Positions 53,368 to 64,000 of a stretch of 64,000 nt of DNA are shown here, piece by piece. This DNA comes from Actinomortierella ambigua (taxonomy: Eukaryota; Mortierellomycota; Mortierellomycetes; Mortierellales; Mortierellaceae): the NCBI GenBank assembly GCA_016098155.1, contig JAAAJB010000024.1:56357-120356 (forward strand), in the 5' to 3' direction. A program made the position numbers and the translations under genes. Within the stretch, counting starts at the first letter, position 1. Each line of letters begins with the position of its first letter. Under the pieces are notes generated by a model, which was not told where the DNA came from, did not search any database, and saw only the letters and a program-made list of their open reading frames with translations.

Positions 53368-54991
53368 CTGAGAAATAGGATAAATAGTAGGCGAAACTGT
53401 CAGACAAATACCATAATCACAGGATGTCACTGTAAAGGTTACCACCGGTGGTGGACAATGTGAACCAGGTGGGCAGAAAGGTGTGGTTCTTACTTTGAGT
53501 AGTGTGGATGGATGGTATGGAGATGGGGCTACCCTAATGATCAGAGGCCATACTTATACCAATTGACCTCAACGCAGTTGACATACATGTGTGTAGCCCG
53601 TAGACACTATTGTTGGATTAAAGTTGGCTCTGGCCTACAGGATAGTTTACCTGCTGGAACCAGCGGACTTGAACATCCCAGATTAGGTTCATAATTTAGG
53701 GTATATGGTTGCTGCAGGGCTTACTCTGGGCTATGTTGGGCTATGCTGGGCAGTGCAAGAGCAAATATGATGTGTAGTCTATGTTGCTGTCTGCGTCTCT
53801 GCAATGAGAATCTAGATCATTTGAGCCCTGGCACAAAACAAAAGGGTTCCTATTTTGACCGCCAGGTAGGCGTCCAATCACTTTTTCCCTCCCTCCACGC
53901 CTACTTCAGCCCACAGAGAAACCGTTCTGTCCCACCAAGCGTTTCACACTCATTCATGATATTGACCACCACAAGCCGTGAACTTTGCTATTTCAGTACG
54001 AAATCTACATGCACAAACTCTTTTCCAAGCAGGGTGGGGAGAAAAGGACTACATTCTTGTGTTTTCATCAGGCAGAGGAAGGAGACTAAAACGAGGCAAA
54101 TTGGGAGGACGGTCAGGGGAGCACCCAAATGGCGTACAATTAATAGGCGCGTATTGTCGGATCACACTACAGCCGAACTTCAAGCGGCTCCTTCACTGTC
54201 GGATATCACCAATTTCCTCGTTTTCTGGAGGAAACCTTTGAAATGATATGTACGGAGGAGGAGATTCGAGGCGAAGGTCGAGTGAGAGCAGTCGAGTGGC
54301 ATCAACTCCAAGAATGAGCACGAAACGAACCGAGGCCAACCCTGGCTCAATGGTCACGGCTTCCTATACACATCAGGCCATTGAGGGCTTATTTAACCGA
54401 CCTAGATTTAGTACTGTACATACTTAGAGTGGCGATACACCCGGGAAAGAAATAAAATAGGCTCCATCCACAAGCCGGCTTTCTCTTGCATTTTCATGTA
54501 CGATCTGGCCATGAAAATAAATCTTCTTGTTTCTTCACTCTCTCGCACTCCCTTTCTCTTGGGCCCAGACCCCTGTCCTGTAACATAGAGATCCTAGGCA
54601 TTTGTATAGTTAGGTCAAGTGTCAAGAGTCTTTGTCATCAATGGCCTTACATGACTTCTGGCCCCTATCTTCAGCCTAGGAGGAATGCCACTGAAGACGA
54701 GGCTTTAGTCGCACTTCCATTTTTTTTTCTACAAAATAAATGTAGTAGGTAGTTTGGACATCTAGAATCACAAGAGCATTTTCCCAGGAGGTGAAAAAAG
54801 CATCAAGGGCATTGGTATGGTACTTTTGGTACATAAGTACACTTTTTTCGGTACTATTACTGCCCCGCACTCGTGCCGGTACCAATCCCGATTCGCATGC
54901 CACTTGACGAATTCTCCACTTGGAGTGCAGCACACCGCAGATCATTGAACTGTCACATCATTCAATTTATATTCGGTCACCTTTAATTTTG
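53368..54991. other. Gene-free stretch
   Basis: 1.6 kb. The longest frame (53743-54246, plus) has no signal, motif or codon pattern that I can support as coding. No RNA gene or repeat family recognised. Confidence 0.45.
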
Positions 54992-56968
54992 TCAGGAGCT
55001 CCTCTCGCTCTTCGGCGAAGGAAGAGGGGTTGTCAAGGTCCTGACAAGAACCTCCTTCTCAAACCCGCCCGCCCCAGGTTGGGTCCACTCGACCACTCTG
55101 TCCGCCATCTCCTCCATCTCCTTCTTGAGTAAAACCAAACGCACCAGTAAATCGGCGATCGCCCTTGCTCCTAGGCCTCGTGCATCCCACGTAATGGGGA
55201 AGGTGTAGCTGCCATCGTCGACGAGCTGGTAATGGCGGCCTGGGAGCCGGCGAAGGATGTACACCGTCATCTTGTTGCGCGAGAGCAACAGCCCAAACGT
55301 CTTTAGCTTGTCCCGAATGTCGTCGCGGGATTTGGCCACCACGCGGTCATGCATATCTTTCATTGCCTTTGCTAGCTTGCGACTGTCGGACAGCGACTTG
55401 GTACCCTGGGCGCCAACATCGACCTTTGCAGCCTCAATGGCCCCAAGTTCTAGGCCAGTCACTGAGCAGGAGATCACGCCATCTAGTTTTCGTCCATGCA
55501 TTCGCCGGCCCTCGAGATCACGGTCTACATTCTTTCGAAGCGCGGAAGCTTCGGATACAACTTCGCCAGGTTGGTGATCTAACCGCCCACCCATCCTCAA
55601 GATGGTTGGCAATAATGCCCATAATGTGATGGCGTACCATGACTCTGACTGCGAGGTGGAGAGTTTCATATTATCCTGTTGGTATGCCATGTATATCTGC
55701 ATCATGGCATGGTACAGCGACATTTTGGTAGTAGAGTCCAGAGTTGAATCCGACGACAGCTGCCACCCGTGCGAAAGTGCCGTCTGTGTGTTGTGGGGTG
55801 TCGACAGATACAACGACACAAATGCAGCTTCGGCATCTGTGGTGGGGTCGCCATCCCTCTTCCTCGTCAGCTCCTGTGCCACAATTGCCTTGTCCTCGCT
55901 CGAAAACAAGTCTGTCACCGACCGGACGTTGGATATGATGAAAGAGTGAAGTGGCGACTCTTTTTTAAGTGACTGAACGTGGCTGTGGATGACAGCGTCC
56001 ACGTTGATGAGCGATGGTAGTACCCAAGAGAGTCCAGAGTAATCGTCAAAGTTTTTATGATACTCGTCTTTCATCCTCTTCAGTCTTCTTACTGTGAGAG
56101 TGCTGCTCCCACTGCTGCCAATGCTGCCACTGATGCCACTGCTGCCACTGCTGCCACTGCTGCCACTGTTGCCACTGCTACTGCCGCTAATGGTTCTGTT
56201 GTCGTCTTCGCTGTCATCGTTCGCGGTGGGTCGTGAACGCTATGAGGAGTGATGCCGTTCAATAGTCAATAACGGCAGAACAAGATGAAAGCAATGGCTT
56301 TTACCTATTGGTGGCTAAATCCGAAAATCAACTTTCTTTTCGAGATTGGAATTCTTCTTACTTTTACCTTTACCTTGGCCTTTGCTGCTTCACCTGCCGG
56401 TTCTTCAAAGTCTTGAGGTTCTGTTCTGCCTATTCATCATATAGAAAGCAGAAGATAAACCAGCGATGTCAGGTGGACCCCTATTATTGACAGGCAATAT
56501 TCATGTGTAAATGTCGCGGGTAGCAACACCAAATCACCTCTAGACAAGCCAGGGACGTCATTGATTGACAGGGGGCGTGCATCTAGGAAAGCCTTTTGAA
56601 AAGGACCCTCGATTTGTGAGCCGTGTGCCTTTAACACTGCCCATGCCGAAACGATCCTTTTGCTACGGGCCCACGGGTGCCGATTGCGGATGAATGTGAA
56701 AAAGTGTTCGCCGGATACGTCGTCGCCATCCTTCAAAGACAAGAGATAGGCAGCACCAGCGCACTCCACCGAGTTGGGTTTGCCGCCACCAATGATTTTG
56801 GCAGCGAGTTCGTACTCTGCGGACGCCTGGGTTTTTAAAAGTATTTGGGATATGCACAATAGACATTGGAGTTATTCAAGGAAATGGCTGCCAGCTGGGT
56901 GTCGGGGAGTTTTTTGTTCGAAACCTTACCTGAGCATCTTTGTCTGTTGGCGAACTTCTCTTTGGCAT
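54992..56968 (-). CDS. Restriction-endonuclease-like protein of an expanded fungal family (Crinkler-associated type), putative
   Basis: Four exons, 56968-56930, 56826-56538, 56429-56362 and 56239-54992, give 547 residues, all in phase. An N-terminal region (YELAAKIIGGGKPNSVEC, GEHFFTFIRNRHPWARSKRI) is joined by a Gly/Ser repeat linker to a C-terminal domain. That domain has the order SESWYAITLW, GEVVSEASALRKN, GRKLDGVISC, GLELGAIEAA and SRKLAKAMKDMHDRV. From memory, this series typifies large hypothetical families in Mortierella and arbuscular mycorrhizal fungi, some attached to Crinkler-like N-termini. E358, D385 and E396 could form a degenerate PD-(D/E)XK site; a Lys is not at the usual position. 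No signal peptide. Function unknown; nuclease activity is only a hypothesis. Exon 3 ends in three possible in-frame donors. Confidence 0.68.
56106..56176 (-). repeat. 9-nt tandem repeat encoding a Gly-Ser-Ser linker
   Basis: About seven degenerate copies of a 9-base unit (GGCAGCAGT in sense) inside the last exon of the preceding gene. Translated as (GSS)n with two Ile substitutions. It links the two halves of the protein and is likely length-variable. Confidence 0.8.
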
Positions 56969-59309
56969 TGAAGATCAGTTTGGGGCTCACGGCTATTCAG
57001 GGTGCAAAGCAAGAATGATTCAGAATGCAAGGGAGCAGAGAAGGGCGCAGGTCATCCCGATGGGTGAAATTTACTACGCGCCATAATTCGAGTTCTCCCA
57101 TAATTCCACCCCCCCCCCCGGCCATTTTTGGTCTCTCTCTTTAAGCGCTCCTCCTTTTCATTTTTGCCATGAACGACGTGACAACCATTCATCGCTCTCG
57201 CCCTCTGTAGAGGGTGTCCATCCCGCCCCCACGCATTCTGCAGGCTCTAACTTGCATCCCATCAAAGCCCTCACCAGCATCTCTTCTTCCTTCTCAATGC
57301 AATCCATCGCTCGCAAGACATGAGGTAATGGTTGTGCTTGTTAGCATTGGTTCTGTGGCGTTAGCACGGGTGTCGGTGTGGACTTTTTCTCGGAGGTCCT
57401 GTCAATCTGACACCCACCTTTCCGGAATGGAGTGTTGGCTGGTCAACGATCAGCGTCTACGGCGATGTTCGCTCAGGTGATGTCAACGTTGCGCTGCATT
57501 TCGCCAGTGTTCCCCTGCAGCAGAAGCGTAGATGCGTGCAAATCTTCTCACTGCGGAGCGGACGCTGCTTGGGTATCTGGCTGCTTGGCCATGTCAATCT
57601 CTCTCGTTCCCAACAACTGTGGACACGACCGGCGTTTGTTGTAGCTCCTTGAATGGTTCACAGCTTCGTGCGTGGCTCGTCAAAAGGGACAGACAGATCT
57701 GGACTTGCTGTAGCTTTCTTTTTCTGAGACGTAGACCAGCTTTCAGTTGTAGTCTTATGAAAGTGTGAAGCGTAGACCATCCTGTCCAGATGGTGGCTGT
57801 CTATACTGACTGCTCCTGTGATCCGGCTCTCATGGTTCATTACCTTGGAAACCGGGTGGCTCCTCCTGTTCGAGAAGGATTGAGCTAGCAGGCAGAACTT
57901 TTCGAGCTAAAGATTCGTGTCTGGGGCATGGGGTCGTGGGAGGATTGTGCTGTCATACTTCCCTCTGTCTGGCGGCACTAACCATTACATTTTTCTCGTT
58001 TCAGTCCCTTGGTATCCAGCAAAAAATGAAAAGAAAAAAAACCAGCAACGGGATATCGGTTTCCAAGATAGGCCTTTGAAGCGCGTGGTGGGAAGCCATC
58101 TACCACTGTCAGCAACCGCACCATGCAAGAAGGTGGTAGGAGGAGGGAGGAGGAGCAGAAGAAACGTCACTGGCATATCCCCATATGCCGTGCCTGACTT
58201 TTACTACAGGGACGAGGCTACAACTCTATAATGTACCTTAACCACCTCCATCCGCCCTTCTGCATCCATACCAGCCATTGATAATGCATCCATACCAGCC
58301 TGTGGCAACGCACTGGCAGAATTAGCCATTCATGCACCAATTTCACCTACTGGTCAGGTAATAGGTATTGCGAGCTGGCTTGGGCTTACAGAATGGCCGC
58401 ATCCTTTCGCTTTGAATCCCAGCTATATGGGAAATTATTCTTGACCCTTCCCTTTCGGAGAATTGACAGGTTGTCACCTGGCAGATCGTCCTTCCAGGCA
58501 CTCGGAAGGCTTTCCGGTTGACTTGATTTATCCAAAGATGACGGCGCTGACCCACGCTGACGCCAAGGACGCTGTCCCCCCTCCCAAATACTTCCTTTCC
58601 CTAGCCGACATCGGCCAGGAATGGAGGGGGAAACAGGCTGGACGCCTGGGGGGTGTGGCTCGACTCGCTTAAACAGGGGCTCGGGGAGAAATGCGGATGG
58701 GCAGAAAATGGAAAGGGTGAAGGGTGAAGGGTGAAGGGTGGACGAAGCATGACGTGCAGCAAGGGAAATGGAGTCGTCGACGGTACATCATCTCTGCAGA
58801 AGAAAAGCGACAGGCATTTGGAAAGAGTGTTCAGAGAGCGACTGGGTGGATCGCGGATCCTGTACAATTTCACGCCCTCAAGTGGTGGTTCTTGAGCAAG
58901 CATCACCTCATTCACTCAACCGCTTCACCTATCAGACTCGCGAGAGGCCATCCCTTGTCTGCCTTGTCTGCCACTTCCTCTTGGGAAGATCCCTGTCTCG
59001 ATGACATGCCGTGTTGTAAATACTTTCTCAAAGTATATGGCCTGAACGATCTTTGCGATGTAACGTAACTCAGAGCTGCCCTCGGTCGGTCAGGAGCCTC
59101 GCCCCTGTGTTCATCCGTGGCTTTTGTGGGCTTGTAAACTGGTGGAGAGGACTACGTTTCACTGACGAACCCGCCGACCGTAGCACCAACGGTATTGCTC
59201 GCCCCATATAAGGTCTTTCTTGAGCAGATGATGAAGACACACATATATTGGCTGTTCTAGTTCAAGATTCACAGTCCATAATAACTGTATTGCAGACTAA
59301 AAAGTTCAT
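56969..59309. other. 2.3-kb gene-free stretch
   Basis: No frame with recognisable domain, signal peptide or splice-supported structure. Contains a C11 run near 57108 and a short tandem of GGGTGAA units at about 58717-58740. No transposase or reverse transcriptase motif was seen. Confidence 0.45.
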
Positions 59310-59645
59310 CTATTTCTTGATATGAGTGAGCTTAAAGCTCTGAACGTTCAATGCGGGTGAGATTTTATCGTTGGCTCCTCGAAGGGTTCTGCGTTTACCC
59401 TTGTATGCCTTCTTTGTGTAGAGGTCGAGTTTCATCCAATGTGGCGCAGCGATTGAGGCGACCACAGGGATGTTGCTGTTAGGCCTTCCTACAAGTTCGC
59501 CTGCGGAAAGCGCTCCGCAAATGAACCCAGCTTGATCCACATAGTTAGGTTCCTTGTAAAAGTAGACGCAAAAGTCATCATCGCCTGCGTAGACAAGACC
59601 GGCATAGGTCAAAACAGTCAGTGCAATGGCAATCACTTGGCGCAT
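59310..59645 (-). CDS. Small secreted beta/gamma-crystallin-like protein, putative
   Basis: Single open frame of 111 residues. The signal peptide is clear (MRQVIAIALTVLTYAGLVYA). The mature part reads FCVYFYKEPNYVDQAGFIC, then NSNIPVVASIAAPHW, then KLDLYTKKAYKGKRRTLRG. This resembles the beta/gamma-crystallin plan, in which a strand of type YxxPNF is followed by an S/N-rich loop, a W, and a second Y..xx(F/Y)KGxxxxL strand. Two Cys (26, 43) could form one disulfide. Fungal secreted crystallin-like proteins are known, some calcium-binding, but the family link here is by eye. The ATG at 59645 is directly preceded by CCCAACT, an acceptable start context. Confidence 0.62.
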   Translation of the reverse strand: MRQVIAIALTVLTYAGLVYAGDDDFCVYFYKEPNYVDQAGFICGALSAGELVGRPNSNIPVVASIAAPHWMKLDLYTKKAYKGKRRTLRGANDKISPALNVQSFKLTHIKK

Positions 59646-61340
59646 AGTTGGGATCAGTTAGGCTTGGAAAAGATGTGTAGGACTCTTGATAACGATTCGC
59701 GTTGAGGCTTCTTGAGAAAGTTGGGGTAATCTACAGGATTGAGCGTGCATTATTAGCAAAGATAAGAATGGAGGGAGTTTACAAAGGTCTTGCGAAATGA
59801 TGCTTTGATCGTGTGTTGGCGTACCAGTGGGCGCTCTAGCAAGGTGCCTGGAACTCTGCGAGAAAGGACGTTCGTTTGTTGTGACGGCTCTTGCGACTTG
59901 AGGTGACTTTAATGGCTGTTGCAGGAGTGGTGGGGGAGCTGAGAGTGTAGTTGTGATTGAAGCAGGATGTTTGACAGCTGTGATTTCTTTTATACGTGAA
60001 AGGCGGTCGTAAATATGTTGGGTGTTGTCTCCTGGCCATGAGCCAACACCAGGGGCAAGCTGGAAAAGGAGCAACGAAGAAGTGTCCGGAGAGGGGCCGA
60101 GAGAGAGAGAGAGAGAGAGAGAAAAGACGGGGATGCTTGAGAAGAAAAAAAAAGTGAAAGAGAGAGAAAAGGGGCAAGTGACGAAGGAGTGTGTCACAAA
60201 CACTGGTGTATTGCCTACTTACATTTATAGAAACCTTTGAGTTCCTGCCTGCAATGAAACCCCTCTTTATGTAGTCTCGGCCACCACCGTTGGTGTTGCA
60301 ATGGTTAAACACGCCGCGAACAGAGGTACTATCCTTTGGGGACGGCGTGCCCACTGGAAACATAAATTGAGGAATTTGGCCACCAAGGCGCACACAAACA
60401 CCTCACTATTCGAACATGTTTTAGCTTTGTTTCGACCTTGACTGGATGCAAATGTTGGGTCCACGGACGAGTCAACAAATTTGGCCCTTCTCCATCATTT
60501 GTCGCTCTAACTACTGTGCATCAGCGCGCCAGTCACCATGGTCCTGCTAACCAGACAGGGAGTGTAAGGGGTTGCACAGCATAGCCCCATTCTACATGGC
60601 GTAACTGTAGAGGAGAGCTATCCATGGTAACTTGGTAGCTAGATGGTCCGTTCATAGCCATCATTTTCATCCAAACTCGTCCTTTATTGTAGGTGAGAAG
60701 AGAATAAAGAGATGTGGAAGTATGGGTGGTCATCGTAAGGCAAGGCGTCTGCAAAAACAATGGAGATGCCTTGCTGTACTTAAATGATGATTCAGTACGT
60801 TGGCCCTTGAGATACAAAATGAAAAAGCTTGCATGTTCCAACACAGCCCCAAAGTGAAGCATCTATCCAATTTAATCCCATGGATATTGCCCGATTCCCA
60901 CATGGTATGTCACTTCCATCATGAAATACATAGTTGTTCTTAATATAGCCTTAATGCTTCTGCCATAAGATGGTATGCAGTGAGCGGCTAAATCGTTTCG
61001 CCCTTGCCTGACGGAAACCATTGTCAGGAAACGACTTGCTATACCTTTTTCTCTTGGCATGCATAATTGTTTCACTAGCAGCTTCGCCCGGCGGTAGATC
61101 GCCGTGCTTTGTCCCTTTTTTCATGTACTCTCGCTATTTCCATGCTTTTTAGCATGCATAATTGTTTAAATGCTGCGGTCCTGCTGGGCTAAAATTCTTG
61201 TGCTTAAAATTTTCCAGTGCATGCACGCCATGTGAGCAATTTCTCACCATGATGCCCTTCAGCTTAAAAATCAAAGGACCGAAGGACGTTTGTTTTTTCT
61301 CCTCTCAACTTTCATCTCCTCAGCCAACTCGCAAAGAAAG
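59646..61340. other. Gene-free stretch with GA repeat; esterase upstream region
   Basis: 1.7 kb. Contains a GA dinucleotide run at about 60099-60122. The open frames here are low complexity or unsupported. The last 300 bp forms the upstream region of the carboxylesterase and holds a 16-bp direct repeat. Confidence 0.45.
61057..61167 (+). promoter_or_regulatory. 16-bp direct repeat upstream of the carboxylesterase
   Basis: GCATGCATAATTGTTT occurs exactly at 61057-61072 and 61152-61167, 95 bp apart and 174 bp before the esterase ATG. Each copy is preceded by a T-rich run and contains the palindrome GCATGC; a further TGCATGCA lies near 61217. A regulator-binding role is inferred. Confidence 0.45.
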
Positions 61341-63269
61341 ATGTCCATCGACCAGCTGCAGTCAAACACTGTAATTCACATCCCAGGACTGGGTGCTATA
61401 CGTGGTGAACGCGATGAAAAAGTGCCCGTCGTTCGCTACCTCGATATCCCTTTCGCAACCGCAAGCAAGCGATGGCGCCCTGGCACTCCTGTTGAAGGGT
61501 GGGAGGGCATTCGCGATGCCACTAAGCAAGGGTAAGAAGCAGCATTATTTCAATCCGCTACTAGCACTCTTACGAGGTACACCTTAGCAGGGTACTCAGT
61601 CGCGTATTCTATGGTATAATTATTTACCTCTTTTCATTTTTTGATTAGCTTTTCGCCTCCTCAAGGGTATCGAAACCCTCCAATGGTGGCCTTGCTCCTT
61701 GGCCTCGAAGACCATCAGTATGAGGACTGGTTTGACGAGAAAGACTGTTTGAACCTCAACATTTATGCTCCAGACGAATCAGTCCTCGGATCTATCGGCG
61801 AGCCCCTGCCTGTCATGGTGTGGATCTACGGAGGTGCCTATCGTCTAGGTGGAACCCATACGCCTCTCTACGGTAACGAGCCATTCTCTCGGCGTTTTTT
61901 TCTTTCCTTGTTCACTGAATTGACAAGTTCCAAGAAGGACTCGCACAGCTAATAATTACCCTTATCTTTTTGCACCACCACTGAGGCAGACGTTACCAAT
62001 TTCGTGGCTGCTTCAATCGAGCGTAAAAAGCCCGTTGTTGTTGTTGCCCCGAATTACCGAACCAACTTTTTCGGCTTCATGGCATCAAGGGAGCTCAAGG
62101 AGGACATTGACAACGACCCTACTCTCACTGGTGAGCAAAGAGCTGTTGGCAACTGGGGACTGCAGGACCAAAAACAGGCCTTCCTTTGGGTGCGCGACCA
62201 CATATCAGCCTTTAAAGGCAACAATAGGGACATCACGGCGTTTGGAGAATCGGCCGGCGCAGTTTCCATCGCGTACCATATGATGATCCCTGCTCATCAT
62301 GGCCTTTTCGAAAAAGCTATCCTCCAGTCAGGTGGCCTATTGACGCTACCGACCCAGGACATCGAAAACCAGGCTCAGGCCAGCTTTGACAGTCTCTGCT
62401 CCCACCTGGGAATTCCCAGAGAAACGCCATCGAGAGAGAAGATGGAGCTATTGCGTGCTGTTCCCGCTAAGAGTATTGCAGACTATGTTCAGTCAAACTG
62501 GTCTGTCACTTTTGGCCCTACTATCGATGAGGTGCTTATTGACGGTCGGGTCCAAGCGTGGATGGAAGACTCGTCTAGACTGGATCCTGGCGTCAAACGA
62601 GTGCTGATCGGGATGAACAGGGATGAGGGCACGATGTTTGCGCCGCCCGCTGGACAACTCGGCTGCCAGTGGTCAGACATTCGAGCGCGCTATGGCGCTG
62701 CAAGCGAGCTGGATCTCCTCGACAGGTTGTACGACCAGCCTGGCGATGGCGACCCGCATGCCTTGGCCCTCGCGAACACCCGTATCATGACCGACATGCT
62801 TTTCCATGTGCCGATCCTCAGCTTTGCATCGATGCTGTGCAAAATGGATCGCATCGACACCAGCGTGTACCTCTTTGACTGCCATGTGGACCGCCTGGAA
62901 AAGTTTCAGCCAGGCTTGGGAGCGTCTCATGCCCTGGATATGTTGTACTTGTTTGATTCGTTGCCGTGTCGCAACCTTTTGAGCGAGGACGAGACCAAAC
63001 TCGGCAAGGAGCTTCGAAACATTTTGTTCGAGTTGGCGACCTCCAAGACTCCATCTCCCGACATCTTGCCTGTCGTCCGTCGGTTGTGGGAGGATGGCCA
63101 AGGTGCCGCTGATACAAGTGTCATTATCTTTCGGCGTGCCCTTACGGTTGGGCGAACACATGTCAACTGGATCACGAAAGAGACATTTGACTACTGGATG
63201 CGATTTTATGATTATCAGGCGGAGCGGATGGATCAGGGTGACTATAGCCAAGGTTTCTCGAGTTCATAG
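61341..63269 (+). CDS. Type-B carboxylesterase (cholinesterase/lipase family)
   Basis: Alpha/beta-hydrolase that cleaves carboxylic esters. Three exons, 61341-61531, 61649-61872 and 61990-63269, give 564 residues. N-terminal blocks VVRYLDIPFA, then EDCLNLNIYAPDE-like DCLNLNIYAPD. The oxyanion region is VMVWIYGGAYRLGG. The nucleophile is in AFGESAGAVSIAYHMM (S226). The acid is in GMNRDEGTMF (E351) and the catalytic His in GASHALDMLYLF (H452). The triad is complete. No signal peptide follows the ATG at 61341; the frame continues upstream without another ATG, so a cytosolic enzyme is most likely. Substrate is not predictable from the sequence. Two upstream 16-bp repeats may regulate it. Confidence 0.93.
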
Positions 63270-63513
63270 TGCAATGGGAGACTGGTTTAGGCCAGTAGGC
63301 TTGTTAGAACAATCTAGTCTGTGAGAGGTGGGTTTAGGTGGGAGGGTGGACAGGGTGTGGGATCCGACTGCGATGGTGAAGGTGATGAAATGTGCAATTG
63401 ATCTTGTTTTGATAGATTGTGATATCTCAATGGAATGAATTCCAGTACTGACGACAATAAAGGGGGCGGTATTTCATTATTGCGACGTACTCGTGCCTAC
63501 ACTGTATCAAGTT

Positions 63514-63773
63514 GTTACGTGGATAGGAGGTCAAATAATCACCTTATGGATCAGCCGTGTACGGCCATGTTTCGAGGGCAGCATTTTGAGGTGTATTTCT
63601 CTTTGATGCCAACGACGGGTAATAAATTTATACATTTTTTCTGTTGAATTGGTCAGAATTTCGTTCATACTCCATACTTTTAGCCACTATTTCACATTTC
63701 GCAATCTCCAATATCGAGGCGGCCAGTCTTTTAGTTTGAATAAACATCTTTTCCCTCTCGCACTATAGTGCCT
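63514..63773 (+). mobile_element. Possible solo or 5' LTR, tentative
   Basis: The segment starts TGTTA and ends CTACA, carries a TATA-like block (AATAAATTTATAC, about 63622) and AATAAA near 63738. These are the elements expected in an LTR. The boundaries cannot be tested because a partner LTR would lie beyond the right edge, and no target duplication can be seen. Confidence 0.22.
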
Positions 63774-63787
63774 ACACGCCCTCAGTC

Positions 63788-64000
63788 ATGAACTGGGGTC
63801 TCCAGAAGTGGAGCCTGGACAACCAAATAGCCCTTGCTTACATAACGATGGCATCCGAAGAAAACGCGGCTGCTCTATTACTGTTCAACAATGGCACCGC
63901 GGCAAGGCGGCGGTGGCTAACAAAAGAAATGGTGTTCTAACTCACTTTTCGTTCTGTCTTGATACTAGACTCGGCTCGGCGGGCAGCAGAATGCTCACCG
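63788..64000 (+). CDS. Possible Ty1/copia gag N-terminal fragment, runs off the window
   Basis: An ATG at 63788 opens a frame beginning MNWGLQKWSLDNQIALAYITM and continuing AALLLFNNGTAARRRWLTKEM before a stop at about 63940. The order W..DNQ.ALA.I.M......TA...W resembles the copia-type gag (UBN2) start, where a Trp-Asp-Asn-Ala-Leu block precedes TAxEAW. A short intron-like GTGTTC...CTAG could carry the frame to the window end. Similarity is by eye and weak. Confidence 0.22.

Noticed and set aside
53743..54246. 167-residue plus-strand frame
   Set aside because: No domain, signal, membrane segment or repeat; composition resembles random sequence, and no splice-supported extension was found.
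59658..60393. Overlapping minus-strand frames upstream of the crystallin-like gene
   Set aside because: They encode Phe/Leu/Ser low complexity from a GA/CT repeat and contain no supported splice link to the secreted protein.

Overview
This is a eukaryotic, intron-rich and gene-dense window that looks fungal. The coding genes carry many short introns with GTAAGT/GTATGT-type donors and CTAAC-like branch sites. The gene set mixes fungal proteins (GUP1, a GPI-anchored copper-only superoxide dismutase, an MCH1-like transporter, a CUE-AlkB-GRF dioxygenase) with genes that Dikarya often lack (RFWD3, a RalGAP alpha subunit, kanadaptin, ARS2). I infer an early-diverging fungus, most likely Mucoromycota and perhaps Mortierellomycotina. 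That placement rests on gene content only.

Layout. At 1-12 kb are GUP1 (cut by the left edge) and TBCD on the minus strand, divergent from RPP30 on plus, then an unknown four-helix-like membrane protein and a GPI-type Cu-only SOD on minus. From 12.1 to 16.3 kb there is a gene-free, microsatellite-rich stretch. At 16-32 kb three plus-strand genes follow: kanadaptin (SLC4A1AP), ARS2/SERRATE and a 2,693-residue RalGAP alpha subunit. At 32.6-41 kb three minus-strand genes are stacked: a CUE-AlkB-GRF dioxygenase, UGP1 and an RFWD3-type RING/WD40 ubiquitin ligase. The RFWD3 gene is divergent from an MFS transporter. At 44-52.5 kb a PUDP-type phosphatase diverges from a NUP98-NUP96 precursor gene. 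The right part (52.5-64 kb) is sparser. It holds two small secreted proteins, a Crinkler/REase-like expanded-family protein, a type-B carboxylesterase and a possible LTR-retrotransposon start at the right edge.

Exon models were built by hand from open frames, splice consensus, reading phase and remembered family motifs. All multi-exon models keep frame across every junction, but no transcript evidence was available. Most genes are unlinked housekeeping functions: membrane acyl transfer, tubulin folding, tRNA processing, RNA metabolism, small-GTPase control, the nuclear pore and UDP-glucose supply. The only functional neighbourhood I can argue for is the genome-maintenance pair RFWD3 and AlkB, which flank UGP1. 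The most unusual single items are the CUE/PIP-like/AlkB/GRF protein, the REase-like expanded-family protein, a NAGNAG acceptor in PUDP whose distal choice creates a stop codon, a roughly 360-residue low-complexity insertion inside the RalGAP domain, and a row of symmetric phase-1 exons in the FG part of NUP98.
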